A program made the translations under genes and the position numbers. This document shows, one piece after another, positions 14,739 to 24,600 of a stretch of DNA of 62,064 nucleotides. This DNA comes from an uncultured Eggerthellaceae bacterium (lineage in GTDB: Bacteria > Actinomycetota > Coriobacteriia > Coriobacteriales > Eggerthellaceae), in contig CANOIM010000013.1 of the NCBI GenBank assembly GCA_947566075.1, positions 1-62,064 of the forward strand, in the 5' to 3' direction. Positions within the stretch are counted from its first letter, which is position 1. Every line of letters begins with the position of its first letter. The notes below the pieces were generated by a model. It had not been told where the DNA came from, made no database searches, and saw only the letters and a list, made by a program, of their open reading frames with translations.

Positions 14739-16898
14739 ATGACGCTAGCACTCGTTGCAGGGATCATAACGGCGGTGATCATCCTAGGTGCCGCCCTCAT
14801 CTATGTCATCGTTCGGCGGCGGGATGCCGAGCGCTCCTCCTCAGATGATGCCTTGGGTGCTGAGCTCACCAATATCAAAGTGGGGTTCGATGAGGCTGCC
14901 TCCGTTGAGGGGGAGGGTTCCCGGGACGTCAAGGTATCCGCTACGGATGATTCCTCGAAGGCCCCGGCGGCCTTTTCGCGGCGCTTCGTAGCCCTGGGTC
15001 TGTTGGCGGCGGGCGTGTTCGCCACGTTGGCGGCCCGCATCTGGAACCTCCAGGTGAAGAGCGGCCAGGGCTATGAGAAGGAAGCCGAAGACAACCTGCT
15101 CACGAGCGTCTCTACGCCTGCTCCGCGCGGGTGCATCTACGACGTGCGGGGACGCGAATTGGTCACGAACGAATCCAGCCAAACGGTGCTGGCAGAGCCT
15201 TCGGTGGCCGAGGACGTCGACACGGTGCTGCGCCTGGCGGCGGTGCTGGGCATTCCGGCCCCCATCGTGCGCCAACGCATCCAGGATGCTTCCAGTGGGG
15301 CCCAGAATCAGCGGGTGGTGGCCGAAGGCGTGCGCCTGCGGGATATCGCCTTCATCGCCGAACACCCGGATGCCTTCGAAGGCGTATCCATGGAGACGCG
15401 GACGGTACGCCATTACCCCTTCGGCGCGCTGGCTTCCCACGTCCTGGGCTACACGGGCTCTCCCACTGATGATGAGCTCTCCCAAGCGGCTACGGGCCGC
15501 AAGATCCACAGTACTGACATCGTGGGGAAGAGCGGGGTGGAACGCGTCTATGATGGCACCCTTTCCGGCGATCAAGGGGAGCGGCGCATGATGGTGGACG
15601 CCCAGGGCAGCGTGGTGGCCGTCATAGGGGAAACGCTGCCTTCCAAGGGTTCTGACCTGCACCTGACCATAGATGCCTATGCCCAATCCGTGGCCGATCA
15701 GGTGCTGGCGGAGACCATCGCTCCCTTGGGGGACATCGGCACCGGCGTGGGCAAGGGGGGTGCGGTGGTGGCCATGAATGTGAAGGATGGTTCCATCCCC
15801 GTCATGGCCAGCTATCCCACCTTCGACCCAACCTATTTCACCAACGGCATCCCCCAGGATATCTGGGACCTCTATAACACCGATGAATCCAACGCTCCCA
15901 TGGTGAACCGGGTGGTGAACGGCCAATACGCCCCCGCCTCCACCTTCAAGGCCTTCACCTCCATGGCAGGGCTGCATCACGGCTTCGCTGACTATGAGAC
16001 CGAATGGGAATGCGGCGGCGCGTGGGATGGCTTCGGGAGCGGGGACGTGCAGAAGTGCTGGCTGCACAGCGGACATGGCTTCATGGACCTCCATGACGGC
16101 ATCGTGAATTCCTGTGACGTGGTCTTCTATGAGATAGCGAAGGCCTTCTATGACCATGGCCCCGAAGGCACGGGGGAGATATCGGACACGGCCCTCCAGG
16201 AGTACCTCCAGCTCTATGATTTCGGATCCCCTACGGGCATCGACCTGCCCGATGAATCCGCGGGGCGCATCCCCACCCCCGAATGGAAGGCGGAGCAGTG
16301 GCGCAATGTTCCCTCAGAAGCCTATTGGCGCGGTGGTGATTACACCAACATGATCATCGGCCAGGGGGATGTGCTCATCACGCCCCTGCAACTGGTGGTG
16401 GCCTACGGGGCCATTGCCACGGGGAAGATCATGAAGCCCCATGTGCTGGCGGAGGTGCGCAATAGCGAAGGGGAAGTGGTGGTGAGCGCCCAGGCTGAGG
16501 TGGTGGGAGAACCGGACGTCAACCAGGAGCATCTGGAATACGTGCGTGAATCCCTCCATGACATGATCGCAGAGAGCCATGATGCCTGGCCCTCCTTCGC
16601 CGCACGGAGCCTGGATGCGGCGGGCAAGTCCGGCACTGCCGAGCATACGGATAGGCTTGCCGACGCCTGGTTCGTGGCCTACGCCCCCTATGATGACCCG
16701 AAATACGTGGTGGCCTGCATCCTGGAAGAGGGTGACAGCGGTGCCAAGGAGGCAGGGCCCATTGTGGCCCGGGTCTTGGCGGCCCTCTTCGAAGGGGAAT
16801 CGTCAGACGTTGACAGCCTGGAAGTGGCTCGCATCTCCGGCTCTTCAGGCCGCGCCATCGCCCGTGAGAGCGGGACCGGTTCTGTGAGGACGGACTGA
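14739..16898 (+). CDS. Penicillin-binding protein 2 (class B transpeptidase), elongasome
   Basis: This transpeptidase crosslinks peptidoglycan during elongation with its partner RodA, encoded next. The 719-residue protein has the dimerisation domain (RGCIYDVRGRELV) and the active-site set S401-T-F-K404, S458-C-D460 and K630-S-G-T. The second motif is SxD, as often in PBP2. It carries two N-terminal hydrophobic segments, at about residues 3-26 (LALVAGIITAVIILGAALIY) and 84-101, where family members normally have one. They are separated by an acidic linker of about 55 residues, which would reverse the topology of the extreme N-terminus. The role is sure from motifs and gene order; the extra segment is unusual. 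Confidence 0.93.
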   Translation: MTLALVAGIITAVIILGAALIYVIVRRRDAERSSSDDALGAELTNIKVGFDEAASVEGEGSRDVKVSATDDSSKAPAAFSRRFVALGLLAAGVFATLAARIWNLQVKSGQGYEKEAEDNLLTSVSTPAPRGCIYDVRGRELVTNESSQTVLAEPSVAEDVDTVLRLAAVLGIPAPIVRQRIQDASSGAQNQRVVAEGVRLRDIAFIAEHPDAFEGVSMETRTVRHYPFGALASHVLGYTGSPTDDELSQAATGRKIHSTDIVGKSGVERVYDGTLSGDQGERRMMVDAQGSVVAVIGETLPSKGSDLHLTIDAYAQSVADQVLAETIAPLGDIGTGVGKGGAVVAMNVKDGSIPVMASYPTFDPTYFTNGIPQDIWDLYNTDESNAPMVNRVVNGQYAPASTFKAFTSMAGLHHGFADYETEWECGGAWDGFGSGDVQKCWLHSGHGFMDLHDGIVNSCDVVFYEIAKAFYDHGPEGTGEISDTALQEYLQLYDFGSPTGIDLPDESAGRIPTPEWKAEQWRNVPSEAYWRGGDYTNMIIGQGDVLITPLQLVVAYGAIATGKIMKPHVLAEVRNSEGEVVVSAQAEVVGEPDVNQEHLEYVRESLHDMIAESHDAWPSFAARSLDAAGKSGTAEHTDRLADAWFVAYAPYDDPKYVVACILEEGDSGAKEAGPIVARVLAALFEGESSDVDSLEVARISGSSGRAIARESGTGSVRTD

Positions 16899-16901
16899 CC
16901 C

Positions 16902-18134
16902 ATGCCCCTGCCCCAGATCAGCTCTGTCCACGCGGCCGCCACGCCCACTCACGCAGCCTCTAGGCGCAGGGGCCGTCTGTCCTCGGTGGTCTGTTGGCCC
17001 TTCCTCATCGTCTGCGTGGCTCTGGTGGCCTTCGGTCTGGTGATCTGTTGGTCAGCGGTGCAAACCGACGAGGACTACAGCTTCTCCCGCCAGCTCATGG
17101 GCGTGGCCTTGGGCATCCTGGCCATGGTGGCGCTCTGGATGTTCGATTATCGCAAGTTCGGAGCCCTCACCTACCCGCTGCTCATCGTGAGCGTGATCCT
17201 CATCCTCTCGCCGCACTTGCCCATCATCGGGCGCACGGTCATGGGCGCCACCTCTTGGATATACATCGGGATGCAGGTGCAGCCGGGAGAATTCGCGAAG
17301 GTCACCGTGGTGCTCTTCGCTGCCAGCATGTTGGCGAAGTACAACGGACGGCTGGATGATGTGAAGGAGTACTGCAAGTGCGTGGGGCTTCTACTGGTGC
17401 CCTTCGTCTGTATCATGACCCAGCCAGACCTGGGCACGGGGTTGGTGTATCTGTTCATATCTGCGGTGGTGCTAGTGATGGGAGGGGCGCGCCTGCGGTT
17501 GCTCCTCATCACGCTGGCGCTGTTCATAGGTGCCATAGCCTGCGTGTTCGCTTTGGATGAGGTGCTGAAGTACCAGACGGCGGATGGCACGTGGGAATAC
17601 AAGCTGCTCAAGAACTACCAGCGCAACCGCTTGCTCGTCTTCATGAATCAGGAGGCCCTCTCCACCACGGACGAGGGCTATAACCTGAAACAGGCCATGA
17701 TCGCCATAGGGTCCGGAGGGCTCTTCGGCAAGGGCTTGGGCTCTGCCACGCAATCCGCCTTGGGATTCTTGCCCGAAGCACCCACAGACTTCATCTTCTG
17801 CGTGCTGGCTGAGGAGCTGGGCTTCTTCGGCGTGGTGCTGCTCTTGGGGCTCTATGCAGCTCTGGTGGCTATCAGCATCCATATAGCCCGCAGTTGCGGG
17901 AACCTCTTCGGGATGCTGATCGTGTGCGCCATCGTGGGCATGTGGCTGTTCCAGATCCTAGAGAACATCGGGATGTGCTGTGGGCTCATGCCCATCACCG
18001 GCATCCCGCTCCCATTTGTCAGTTATGGTTCATCATTCATGATCGTGAATTTCGCCATGTTGGGACTGATATCATCTGTATACTCGCATGAGATGGCGCC
18101 GATGACAGGAGCAGGCTATGGGTCTTCCCGTTGA
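16902..18134 (+). CDS. rodA: Peptidoglycan glycosyltransferase RodA (SEDS family)
   Basis: RodA polymerises lipid II into glycan strands for side-wall growth. The 410-residue, multi-helix membrane protein shows SEDS signatures: ITQPDLGTGLVYLF (reads MTQPDLGTGL here), the catalytic-loop region around GIGSGGLFGKGLGSATQ-like sequence, and the ending TGIPLPFVSYGSS. It begins three bases after the PBP2 stop. The RodA rather than FtsW assignment comes from the mreBCD-PBP2 context. Confidence 0.93.
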   Translation: MPLPQISSVHAAATPTHAASRRRGRLSSVVCWPFLIVCVALVAFGLVICWSAVQTDEDYSFSRQLMGVALGILAMVALWMFDYRKFGALTYPLLIVSVILILSPHLPIIGRTVMGATSWIYIGMQVQPGEFAKVTVVLFAASMLAKYNGRLDDVKEYCKCVGLLLVPFVCIMTQPDLGTGLVYLFISAVVLVMGGARLRLLLITLALFIGAIACVFALDEVLKYQTADGTWEYKLLKNYQRNRLLVFMNQEALSTTDEGYNLKQAMIAIGSGGLFGKGLGSATQSALGFLPEAPTDFIFCVLAEELGFFGVVLLLGLYAALVAISIHIARSCGNLFGMLIVCAIVGMWLFQILENIGMCCGLMPITGIPLPFVSYGSSFMIVNFAMLGLISSVYSHEMAPMTGAGYGSSR

Positions 18135-19200
18135 CATCCCAGAGATATTCAAGATAGCGAAGGATATGCAGGCGGTGGGCAGCGTGCCCGTTTCCGTATC
18201 CGTCATCATAGATGATAGCGCTGATGGGAACCTGGCAGCGAAGGTGCGCGCGGCCTTTGCCTCCACCAGCGCCCATACCCGGGTGACGGTGACCTACCTG
18301 GATGGCGGTTACGCCCCCAGAGAGGTGCGCGATGATTTCGCGGTGATCGTAGCGGGTACCTCTCCGGAAGTGGGAAGGCTGGCCGCCCAGGTGCGGGAGC
18401 AGTCCGTGCCCGTGATGGTAGTGACGGATGACGCTGCCACTACGGCTTCCCTTGCCCAGGACGCAGGTGCCCCCATCCCCGCCGCTGACATAGCGGCTCC
18501 CGTGAAGCTCAAGAGCGGCATCGAAGAGAAGGTGGCTTCCCTCGTGCCTGCGCTGCGGGCGCGGGTGGATGACGTGACCAGCGAAGGCCCGGTCCTGCTC
18601 ACTGATGACGCCTTCAAGCTGCTCTACGGGCGCATGGGAGAGTGGATCATCACCACGTGTCCTGAGAAGAAGCTCACCTTGGCCTTGGCGTTCCCCTTCG
18701 TGCGTAGGCCCTTGGCTGATGATGCCATCTCGGCCACGGCGCTCCAGAACGCCGCTGTGGGCTTCGTGCCTATCATCCCCGGGGCGGATATGCCCATCAT
18801 GACCCTCAATCAGATGAAGATGATCCTGCAGATAGCCACGGCCTACGGGTGCCCTTTGGATGCGAATCGCATCAAGGAGCTGGCCTGCGTGCTGGGCGGG
18901 GCCTTCCTGGCCCGCAATATAGCCCGGGCAGGGGCGAAGCTCATCCCCTTCGCAGGCTGGGCCATCAGCGGCGCTGTGGGCTTCGCGGCTACCGAGGCCA
19001 TGGGGAAGGCCGCCGTGGAGTACTTCGAAGCCGGTGGGGATATCGTAGGCATTGCCCAGGTGGTCCAAACCGCCCGAGATGGTGCCGTTTCCACGGTGAG
19101 CAGCGCGGCTGGCACCAAGCTGGGTCAGCGGGTGCTGGGTCGCGTGTCCGAGGCCGTGCCCGGCGTTGCCCGCGTCGTCGCCCGCGCTCAGCGGTCCTGA
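18118..19200 (+). CDS. DUF697-domain protein linked to the rod operon
   Basis: The 360-residue protein overlaps rodA by 17 bases and has its own ribosome-binding site (GGAGCAGG). The C-terminal part (PIMTLNQMKMILQIATAYG ... ELACVLGGAFLARNIARAGAKLIP followed by a glycine-rich helical stretch) matches DUF697, a membrane-associated domain often fused to or paired with GTPases of the YcjX/YcjF and Era-like groups. The N-terminal half looks like a nucleotide- or response-regulator-like alpha/beta domain (VSVSVIIDDSADG ... VMVVTDDAATTASL) with no clear catalytic motif. Function is unknown. Coupling to rodA suggests a role in envelope growth, which is inference. Confidence 0.75.
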   Translation: MGLPVDIPEIFKIAKDMQAVGSVPVSVSVIIDDSADGNLAAKVRAAFASTSAHTRVTVTYLDGGYAPREVRDDFAVIVAGTSPEVGRLAAQVREQSVPVMVVTDDAATTASLAQDAGAPIPAADIAAPVKLKSGIEEKVASLVPALRARVDDVTSEGPVLLTDDAFKLLYGRMGEWIITTCPEKKLTLALAFPFVRRPLADDAISATALQNAAVGFVPIIPGADMPIMTLNQMKMILQIATAYGCPLDANRIKELACVLGGAFLARNIARAGAKLIPFAGWAISGAVGFAATEAMGKAAVEYFEAGGDIVGIAQVVQTARDGAVSTVSSAAGTKLGQRVLGRVSEAVPGVARVVARAQRS

Positions 19201-19207
19201 CAGGCCC

Positions 19208-21070
19208 ATGACGCGGAGCGGCATCTGGGAGCGGGTGGCCCCGCTCCTTCGCCAGGTGGAGCGGCCTGGCCGCTATGGGGGAAGCGAATGGGGGGCAGCA
19301 ACGCCACCCCGGGATGGTTTCGCCTTCTGCATGGTGTATCCGGATACCTATGAGCTGGGGCAAGCCAACCAGGCCGTTCGCATCCTCCAGAACCGGGTGA
19401 ATGATGAACCGGGCATGACGGCAGAGCGGGCCTATCTGCCTGCGGCTGACATGGCTGATGCCATGCGCGCAGCTGGCGTCCCCCTGTTCTCATTGGAGAA
19501 CATCACCCCTCTAGCCGAATTCGATGTGATAGGCATCACGCTGCCCCATGAGCTGTGCGCTACCAACGTGCTGGAGGTGTTGGACCTTTCCGGCATCCCC
19601 CTCTTTCATGGCAACCGGGCTGAGGCTGATCCCATCATCCTGGGGGGTGGCCCCTGCGCCTTCAACCCTGAACCCTACTCCCGGGCCTTCGATGCCATCC
19701 TCATAGGCGAAGGCGAGGAATCCCTACCAGAAGCACTGAGGTGCATCCGCTTGCTCAGGGAGCAAGGGGCACCTCGGCAGGAGATCCTCCAGGCTCTGAG
19801 CCAGGTGGAGGGCACCTATGTGCCCGCTCTCTATGACCTGGATGCTGAAGGCAGTAGCCGCTTGGTGGCTCACGGGGGTGCGCCTGAGCACGTGCGCAAG
19901 CGCGTCTTCTCTGGCTTCGCGGATTCTGACGCCTGGGAGCCCATGGTGGTCCCCTTCGTGGAATGCGTCCATGACCGGCTGAACGTTGAGGTGCTCAGGG
20001 GGTGTTCCCGGGGGTGCCGGTTCTGCCAAGCGGGCATGATCTACCGGCCGGTGCGGGAGCGCTCCATTGAGAACATCATCAATGCGGTTGAGAAGGGGAT
20101 AGCGGAGACGGGCTATGAGGAGGTCAGCCTGACTTCCCTTTCCACCACCGACCATTCTCAGATAGCCTCTATCCTGAGCACCCTGAACAGCCGCTTCGAA
20201 GGGACGGGCGTGCGCCTATCCATCCCTTCCCAGCGCTTGGATTCCTTTGGGGTGAGCATGGCCAGCCTGGTGGCGGGTCAGAAGCGGGGTGGGCTCACCT
20301 TCGCTCCCGAAGCGGGCACCCAGCGCTTGCGGGATGTCATCAACAAGAACGTCACAGAGCAAGACCTCATGGGCGCGGTGGATGCTGCCCTGGAAGCGGG
20401 TTGGCAGCGGGTGAAGCTCTACTTCATGGTGGGGTTGCCCACGGAAACGGATGAGGACGTGCGCCAGATCGGGCGCTTGGCCAGTGATGCCTTCGCTCGC
20501 ATGCGCGAGGCAACGCCCCCTTCTGAGCGAGGCCGCCTGAAGATGACTGTGGCCGTAGCCGTCTTCGTTCCCAAGGCCCACACCCCCTTCCAATGGGAGG
20601 GGCAGATCAGCCCTGAGGAGGCGCGCCGCCGCGTGCAGCTCATCAAAGAGGCTGTCCGCTTCAAGGCGGTGCGGGTGGACTACCATGAACCCAAGACCAG
20701 CTTCCTGGAGGCGGTCATGAGCCGGGGAGGCCGAGAGGTGGCGCTCTTGGTGGAAGAGGCCTGGAAGGCGGGGGCGCGGTTCGACGCTTGGACGGAGCAC
20801 TTCTCAGAGGAGGCTTGGAGGCAGGCGGCTGAGAAGACAGGAGTTGACCGGGAGGCTGTGGCCTTGAGCCCCTTCGCCCTGGATGCCCCCTTGCCTTGGG
20901 ATCATGTGGATGCCGGGGTATCCAAGCGCTTCTTGGCTCAGGAATATGAGCGGGCCCTAGCTGGTAAGACCACGGAGGATTGCACCTTCGGCCCCTGTAC
21001 GGTCTGCGGCCTTTGCGAAGAGCCTAAGAGCGGGTTGGTCCTCCAGGAAGAGAGGGGGAGCCATGGCTGA
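19208..21070 (+). CDS. B12-binding-type radical SAM protein (TIGR03960 group)
   Basis: The 620-residue protein has an N-terminal cobalamin-binding-like domain, a radical SAM core with the 4Fe-4S ligands in LRGCSRGCRFCQAGM (C-x3-C-x2-C), and a cysteine-rich C-terminus, CTFGPCTVCGLCE. It belongs to the family that is almost always encoded next to, or fused with, the DUF2344/TIGR03936 protein, as here (8-base overlap). The reaction is not established; a tRNA- or ribosome-related modification has been suspected from neighbours in other genomes. I chose ATG 19208, seven bases after the DUF697 gene, over an in-frame start inside it. Confidence 0.88.
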   Translation: MTRSGIWERVAPLLRQVERPGRYGGSEWGAATPPRDGFAFCMVYPDTYELGQANQAVRILQNRVNDEPGMTAERAYLPAADMADAMRAAGVPLFSLENITPLAEFDVIGITLPHELCATNVLEVLDLSGIPLFHGNRAEADPIILGGGPCAFNPEPYSRAFDAILIGEGEESLPEALRCIRLLREQGAPRQEILQALSQVEGTYVPALYDLDAEGSSRLVAHGGAPEHVRKRVFSGFADSDAWEPMVVPFVECVHDRLNVEVLRGCSRGCRFCQAGMIYRPVRERSIENIINAVEKGIAETGYEEVSLTSLSTTDHSQIASILSTLNSRFEGTGVRLSIPSQRLDSFGVSMASLVAGQKRGGLTFAPEAGTQRLRDVINKNVTEQDLMGAVDAALEAGWQRVKLYFMVGLPTETDEDVRQIGRLASDAFARMREATPPSERGRLKMTVAVAVFVPKAHTPFQWEGQISPEEARRRVQLIKEAVRFKAVRVDYHEPKTSFLEAVMSRGGREVALLVEEAWKAGARFDAWTEHFSEEAWRQAAEKTGVDREAVALSPFALDAPLPWDHVDAGVSKRFLAQEYERALAGKTTEDCTFGPCTVCGLCEEPKSGLVLQEERGSHG

Positions 21071-21692
21071 TCCGCGCACGTTCCGCCTACGCGTCCGCTA
21101 CGGCAAGACCGGACGGCTGGCCATGCTCTCGCACTTGGAGATCACCCATGCCCTGGAGCGGCTGGTGCGTCGCAGCGGTCTGCCCTTCGCGCTCTCCCAG
21201 GGCTTCTCGCCTCATATGAAGATAGCATTCGGGCCTGCACTGCCGGTGGGGGTAGGCGGAACGGATGAGGTGTTCGATGTGACGCTCACCGCCTACTTTG
21301 CCCCGGATAAGGCCCTTGCAGCCCTCAAGGCCAGCGCGCCACCGGATCTGATGCCCCAGGCCTGCTCCTATGAGGAGCCACAAGCCCCGGCGGCTTCGGT
21401 GGCCTTCCCGCTGAGCAGCTATGAGGTGCGCCTCTCCCGTCCTCTGGAGGCGCTGCGCCTGCCTGAGCGGGTCACCTTGGTGCGCAAGGGGAAGGAGAAA
21501 GAGCTCCTCTGCGCTGAGTTCTTGGAGGGTGAGCCAGCGCTCACCTCGGAAGGATTCATGTTCGCGTTGAGGTCCAAGGATACGGGTTCCTTGCGGGCGG
21601 ATGCCTTCGCCCAGGCCCTCCTTGAGGAGAGCTGCGCAGGGGGGCCGGTGCCCGCTATCCTCTCGTTCACGCGGTGCGCTTTGAGCGCCTAG
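21063..21692 (+). CDS. DUF2344 / TIGR03936 protein, partner of the radical SAM enzyme
   Basis: The 209-residue protein starts with the conserved FRLRVRYGKTGRLAMLSHLE segment, followed by GLPFALSQGFSPHMKIAFGPALPVG, which are diagnostic of this family. It is encoded as a separate gene overlapping the radical SAM gene by eight bases; in several lineages the two are fused. The partner function is not known. In many actinobacteria the pair precedes rne/rng-rplU-rpmA, but here an ABC exporter follows. Confidence 0.88.
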   Translation: MADPRTFRLRVRYGKTGRLAMLSHLEITHALERLVRRSGLPFALSQGFSPHMKIAFGPALPVGVGGTDEVFDVTLTAYFAPDKALAALKASAPPDLMPQACSYEEPQAPAASVAFPLSSYEVRLSRPLEALRLPERVTLVRKGKEKELLCAEFLEGEPALTSEGFMFALRSKDTGSLRADAFAQALLEESCAGGPVPAILSFTRCALSA

Positions 21693-21697
21693 CTGCC

Positions 21698-24600
21698 ATG
21701 GGGGATGATGGTCTCAAGGGCATCCAAGGGGTGCGCACCCAGCAAGGGATCTGCTTGGGCATCTCTTTGGTATCAGCGCTGCTCGTCTGCGCCCAATGCG
21801 CTGCTCTGAGCTTCGCCATCACCGCTCTTTGGCAAGGGGTCTCCTTCGATCAGGCGATTCCGGCTATGCTCGGGTTCATCGGCTGCTTTGCGGGCAGGTT
21901 GGGGCTCTCCGCTTTGGAGGACTTCCTCTCCTGCCGTTTCGCCTTCCGTGTGGCCCACAGGCTGGAACGGGAGTATCTGAGCGCCCTTGCCTTCTCAGGG
22001 CCTGCGCTCATCCAGCATTTCGGGCCTGCATCCAGCATCCTTGCCGCTACCACGGATATCGCGAAGGTGAGGGACTATATAGCAGGCATCCTCCCCAAGC
22101 GGGTTGCCATGGTGGCCATCCCCTTGGCGCTCTGCGTTGCCATCTTCGCCTTCGATAGCGTGAGCGGGTTCATCGTTGCCGTCTGCTTTCCGCTCATCAT
22201 CATCTTCATGCGCCTGGTGGGTCATACCGCCTCCGACGATGCGGCCCGGCGTCACGCGGGCTTCGCCCAGATGTCCGATCACTTCATGGACGCTTTGCGC
22301 GGGTTGTCTACCTTGCGGGTCTTCGGCCGTGCTCAGGGCTACGGGAAGGCTGTATTCGCTGCCTCCGAGGAATATCGCAAGCAGGTGATGCGTACCCTGC
22401 GCACCGCAACGCTTTCCAGCACGGTGCTGGACATCTTCGCCACCTGCGGGTTGGCAGCGGTGGCCATCATGCTGGGCTTTCGCCTGGTGGAGGGCAGCGT
22501 GGGGTTCTTTCCGGCCCTATGCGTCCTCCTCTTGGTGCCTGAGTCCTTCATCCCCATCCGACGCTTCGCGAAGGGGTTCCATGCCAGCTTGGAAGGGAAG
22601 TCTGCTCTAGCTCAGGTGCGTCAGGCTATCGGCTTCGCCACGAATATCGCATCGTGGCAGGTGGGCTACGAGAGCATGGAGAACGAACCGGACCTGATCA
22701 GCGCTTTGAGCCGTCCGGGGCGTCCGCACATCAGCTTCCAGGACGTGCGGTTCTCCTATGGAGAGGGCCCTCACATCCTCAAGGATGCCACCTTCGACCT
22801 AGGAGAGGCTCAGCTCGTGGTGGTCACAGGCCCAAGCGGTGCGGGAAAGTCAACGCTCTTGGATATCCTGGCTGGCTTCAATGACCCTACCAGCGGGTGC
22901 ATCCGGGTGAATGGTGTGGAAGCGGAAGCGCTGAAGCGGGCCGATTGGCATGCCCGTGTGGCCTATATCCCCCAGCGGCCTCATATCTTCAATGGCTCCT
23001 TGAGAGACAATGTGCGCCTCCTGAACCCGGATGCCTCCGATGACCAAGTCAGAGACGCCCTGCGTCAGGTGGGGCTGGAGAGGCTGTTGGAGGAAGGAGG
23101 AGGCCTGGATGAGCTACTGGGCGAAGGGGGGCGGCCGCTTTCGGGGGGAGAGGCCCATCGGGTGGCCCTGGCACGGGCCCTGGCTGATCCCGGGCGTACG
23201 GTGGTTGTGCTGGATGAGCCCACAGCCCACCTGGATATCCTCACGGAATATGATCTGGAGCGCACGCTCCTTGAGGCCTTCGCCTCCAAGTTGGTGATCT
23301 TGGCAACCCACCAGATGCATTGGACGAAGCGGGCTGATGTGAACCTGGTGGTGGAGGGCGGTCAGGTCAGGGTAGGAGGCCCTGACATCAGGGCTGTTGA
23401 GGCCGATGATGACCTGGAGTGGTTCAAAGCCCATAGAGGCGAAGAGGGGCGCGGAGCCGGGGCGGCTTCGGCGGCTACAGTCAGCTTGCAGGAGCGGAAG
23501 TCCGGGGAAGGGAGCGCTTCGGATGCGGTTCCGGGAGGCGGCCCCTCCTTGTTGCGTTCGCTCTTCTGGAACCATGGGGGACTGGCGCTCCTCTCCATAT
23601 TGCTCTCGGTGGTGGCAGCGCTCTTCGCTTCGGCGTTGATGTTCACCTCGGGCTACATGATCTCACTGGCGGCGGCCATCCCCTTCACCGTCCTGGCCTT
23701 GCATCTGCCCTCTATTCTCGTGCGCATCTTCGGCGTGGGCAAGCCGCTCATAGATTACGTTGAGCGGCTGCTGGGTCATGATTGGGTCTTGAGGGCCACC
23801 AGCCTGCTCCGGCGGCGGCTCTTCGAAGCGGTGGAGCGTCAAGAGGGAGTGCGCAGCTTCAAGCTGGGGGACGTGCTGGCAACCCTGGCCGAGGACATCG
23901 CCTCGGTCCAGGACTTCTTCCTGCGCTGCGCCTTTCCCTTGGCCTGTGCGCTGCTCTTGGTGGTGATCGTCCCCTTGGCTGCCTCATTCGCTTCGGGGCT
24001 TCTAGGGATCGTGCTCTTCGCTCTGTTGCTCTTGGCCACAGCGGGCATAGGCTTAGCAGCGCTCCTGTTGGACCGGGGTAGGCTGGAAGAGGCCCAAGAG
24101 GTCACCCGTTCCCTCTACGGCATTCTGACCGATCATGTCCTGGGCATCCGGGACGTGATCCTCTCTGGTCAGGGGAGCGCCTTCGCTGAGCGCATCGCCC
24201 AGGTCCACGAACGGGCCGATGGCCTAGAGCGTTCCTTGGCAGCACGGAAGCGCCTGCGCTCCTTTCTCTGTCAGCTGCTGATGGGCTTCGCGGTCATCCT
24301 CTGTCTCATCTGGTCTGCTCAGACGTTCAGCTTAGGCTCCGCGGGATCCCCCTTCATCGGAGGAGAGCACCAGGGGGTGTTGGTGGGCCTGCTTGCGGAC
24401 CTTGCTCCCACGGGCGAAGCGCCCTGGCCACCCAACTGGATAGCCGCCTTCGCCATCTGCCTCTTCCCCCTGATCGAGTTCCTCTTGCCTGCCACAGAGG
24501 CGTTCTTGGAGGGAGATGCCACCCGCAAGGGGGCCCATCGCCTCGAGCGCATCCTCAAGGGTAGCGGGGCTTCCGTCTCCCCAGCGAAGGCGTCTCTCGC

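Noticed and set aside
14841..16157. Long open frame of 438 codons antisense to PBP2
   Set aside because: It is the mirror of a GC-rich gene, with low-complexity His/Gly/Asp composition and no ribosome-binding site; PBP2 on the other strand has all catalytic motifs.
18037..19224. Long antisense open frame of 395 codons across rodA and the DUF697 gene
   Set aside because: Its composition is typical of shadow frames in GC-rich DNA; it crosses two well-supported plus-strand genes.
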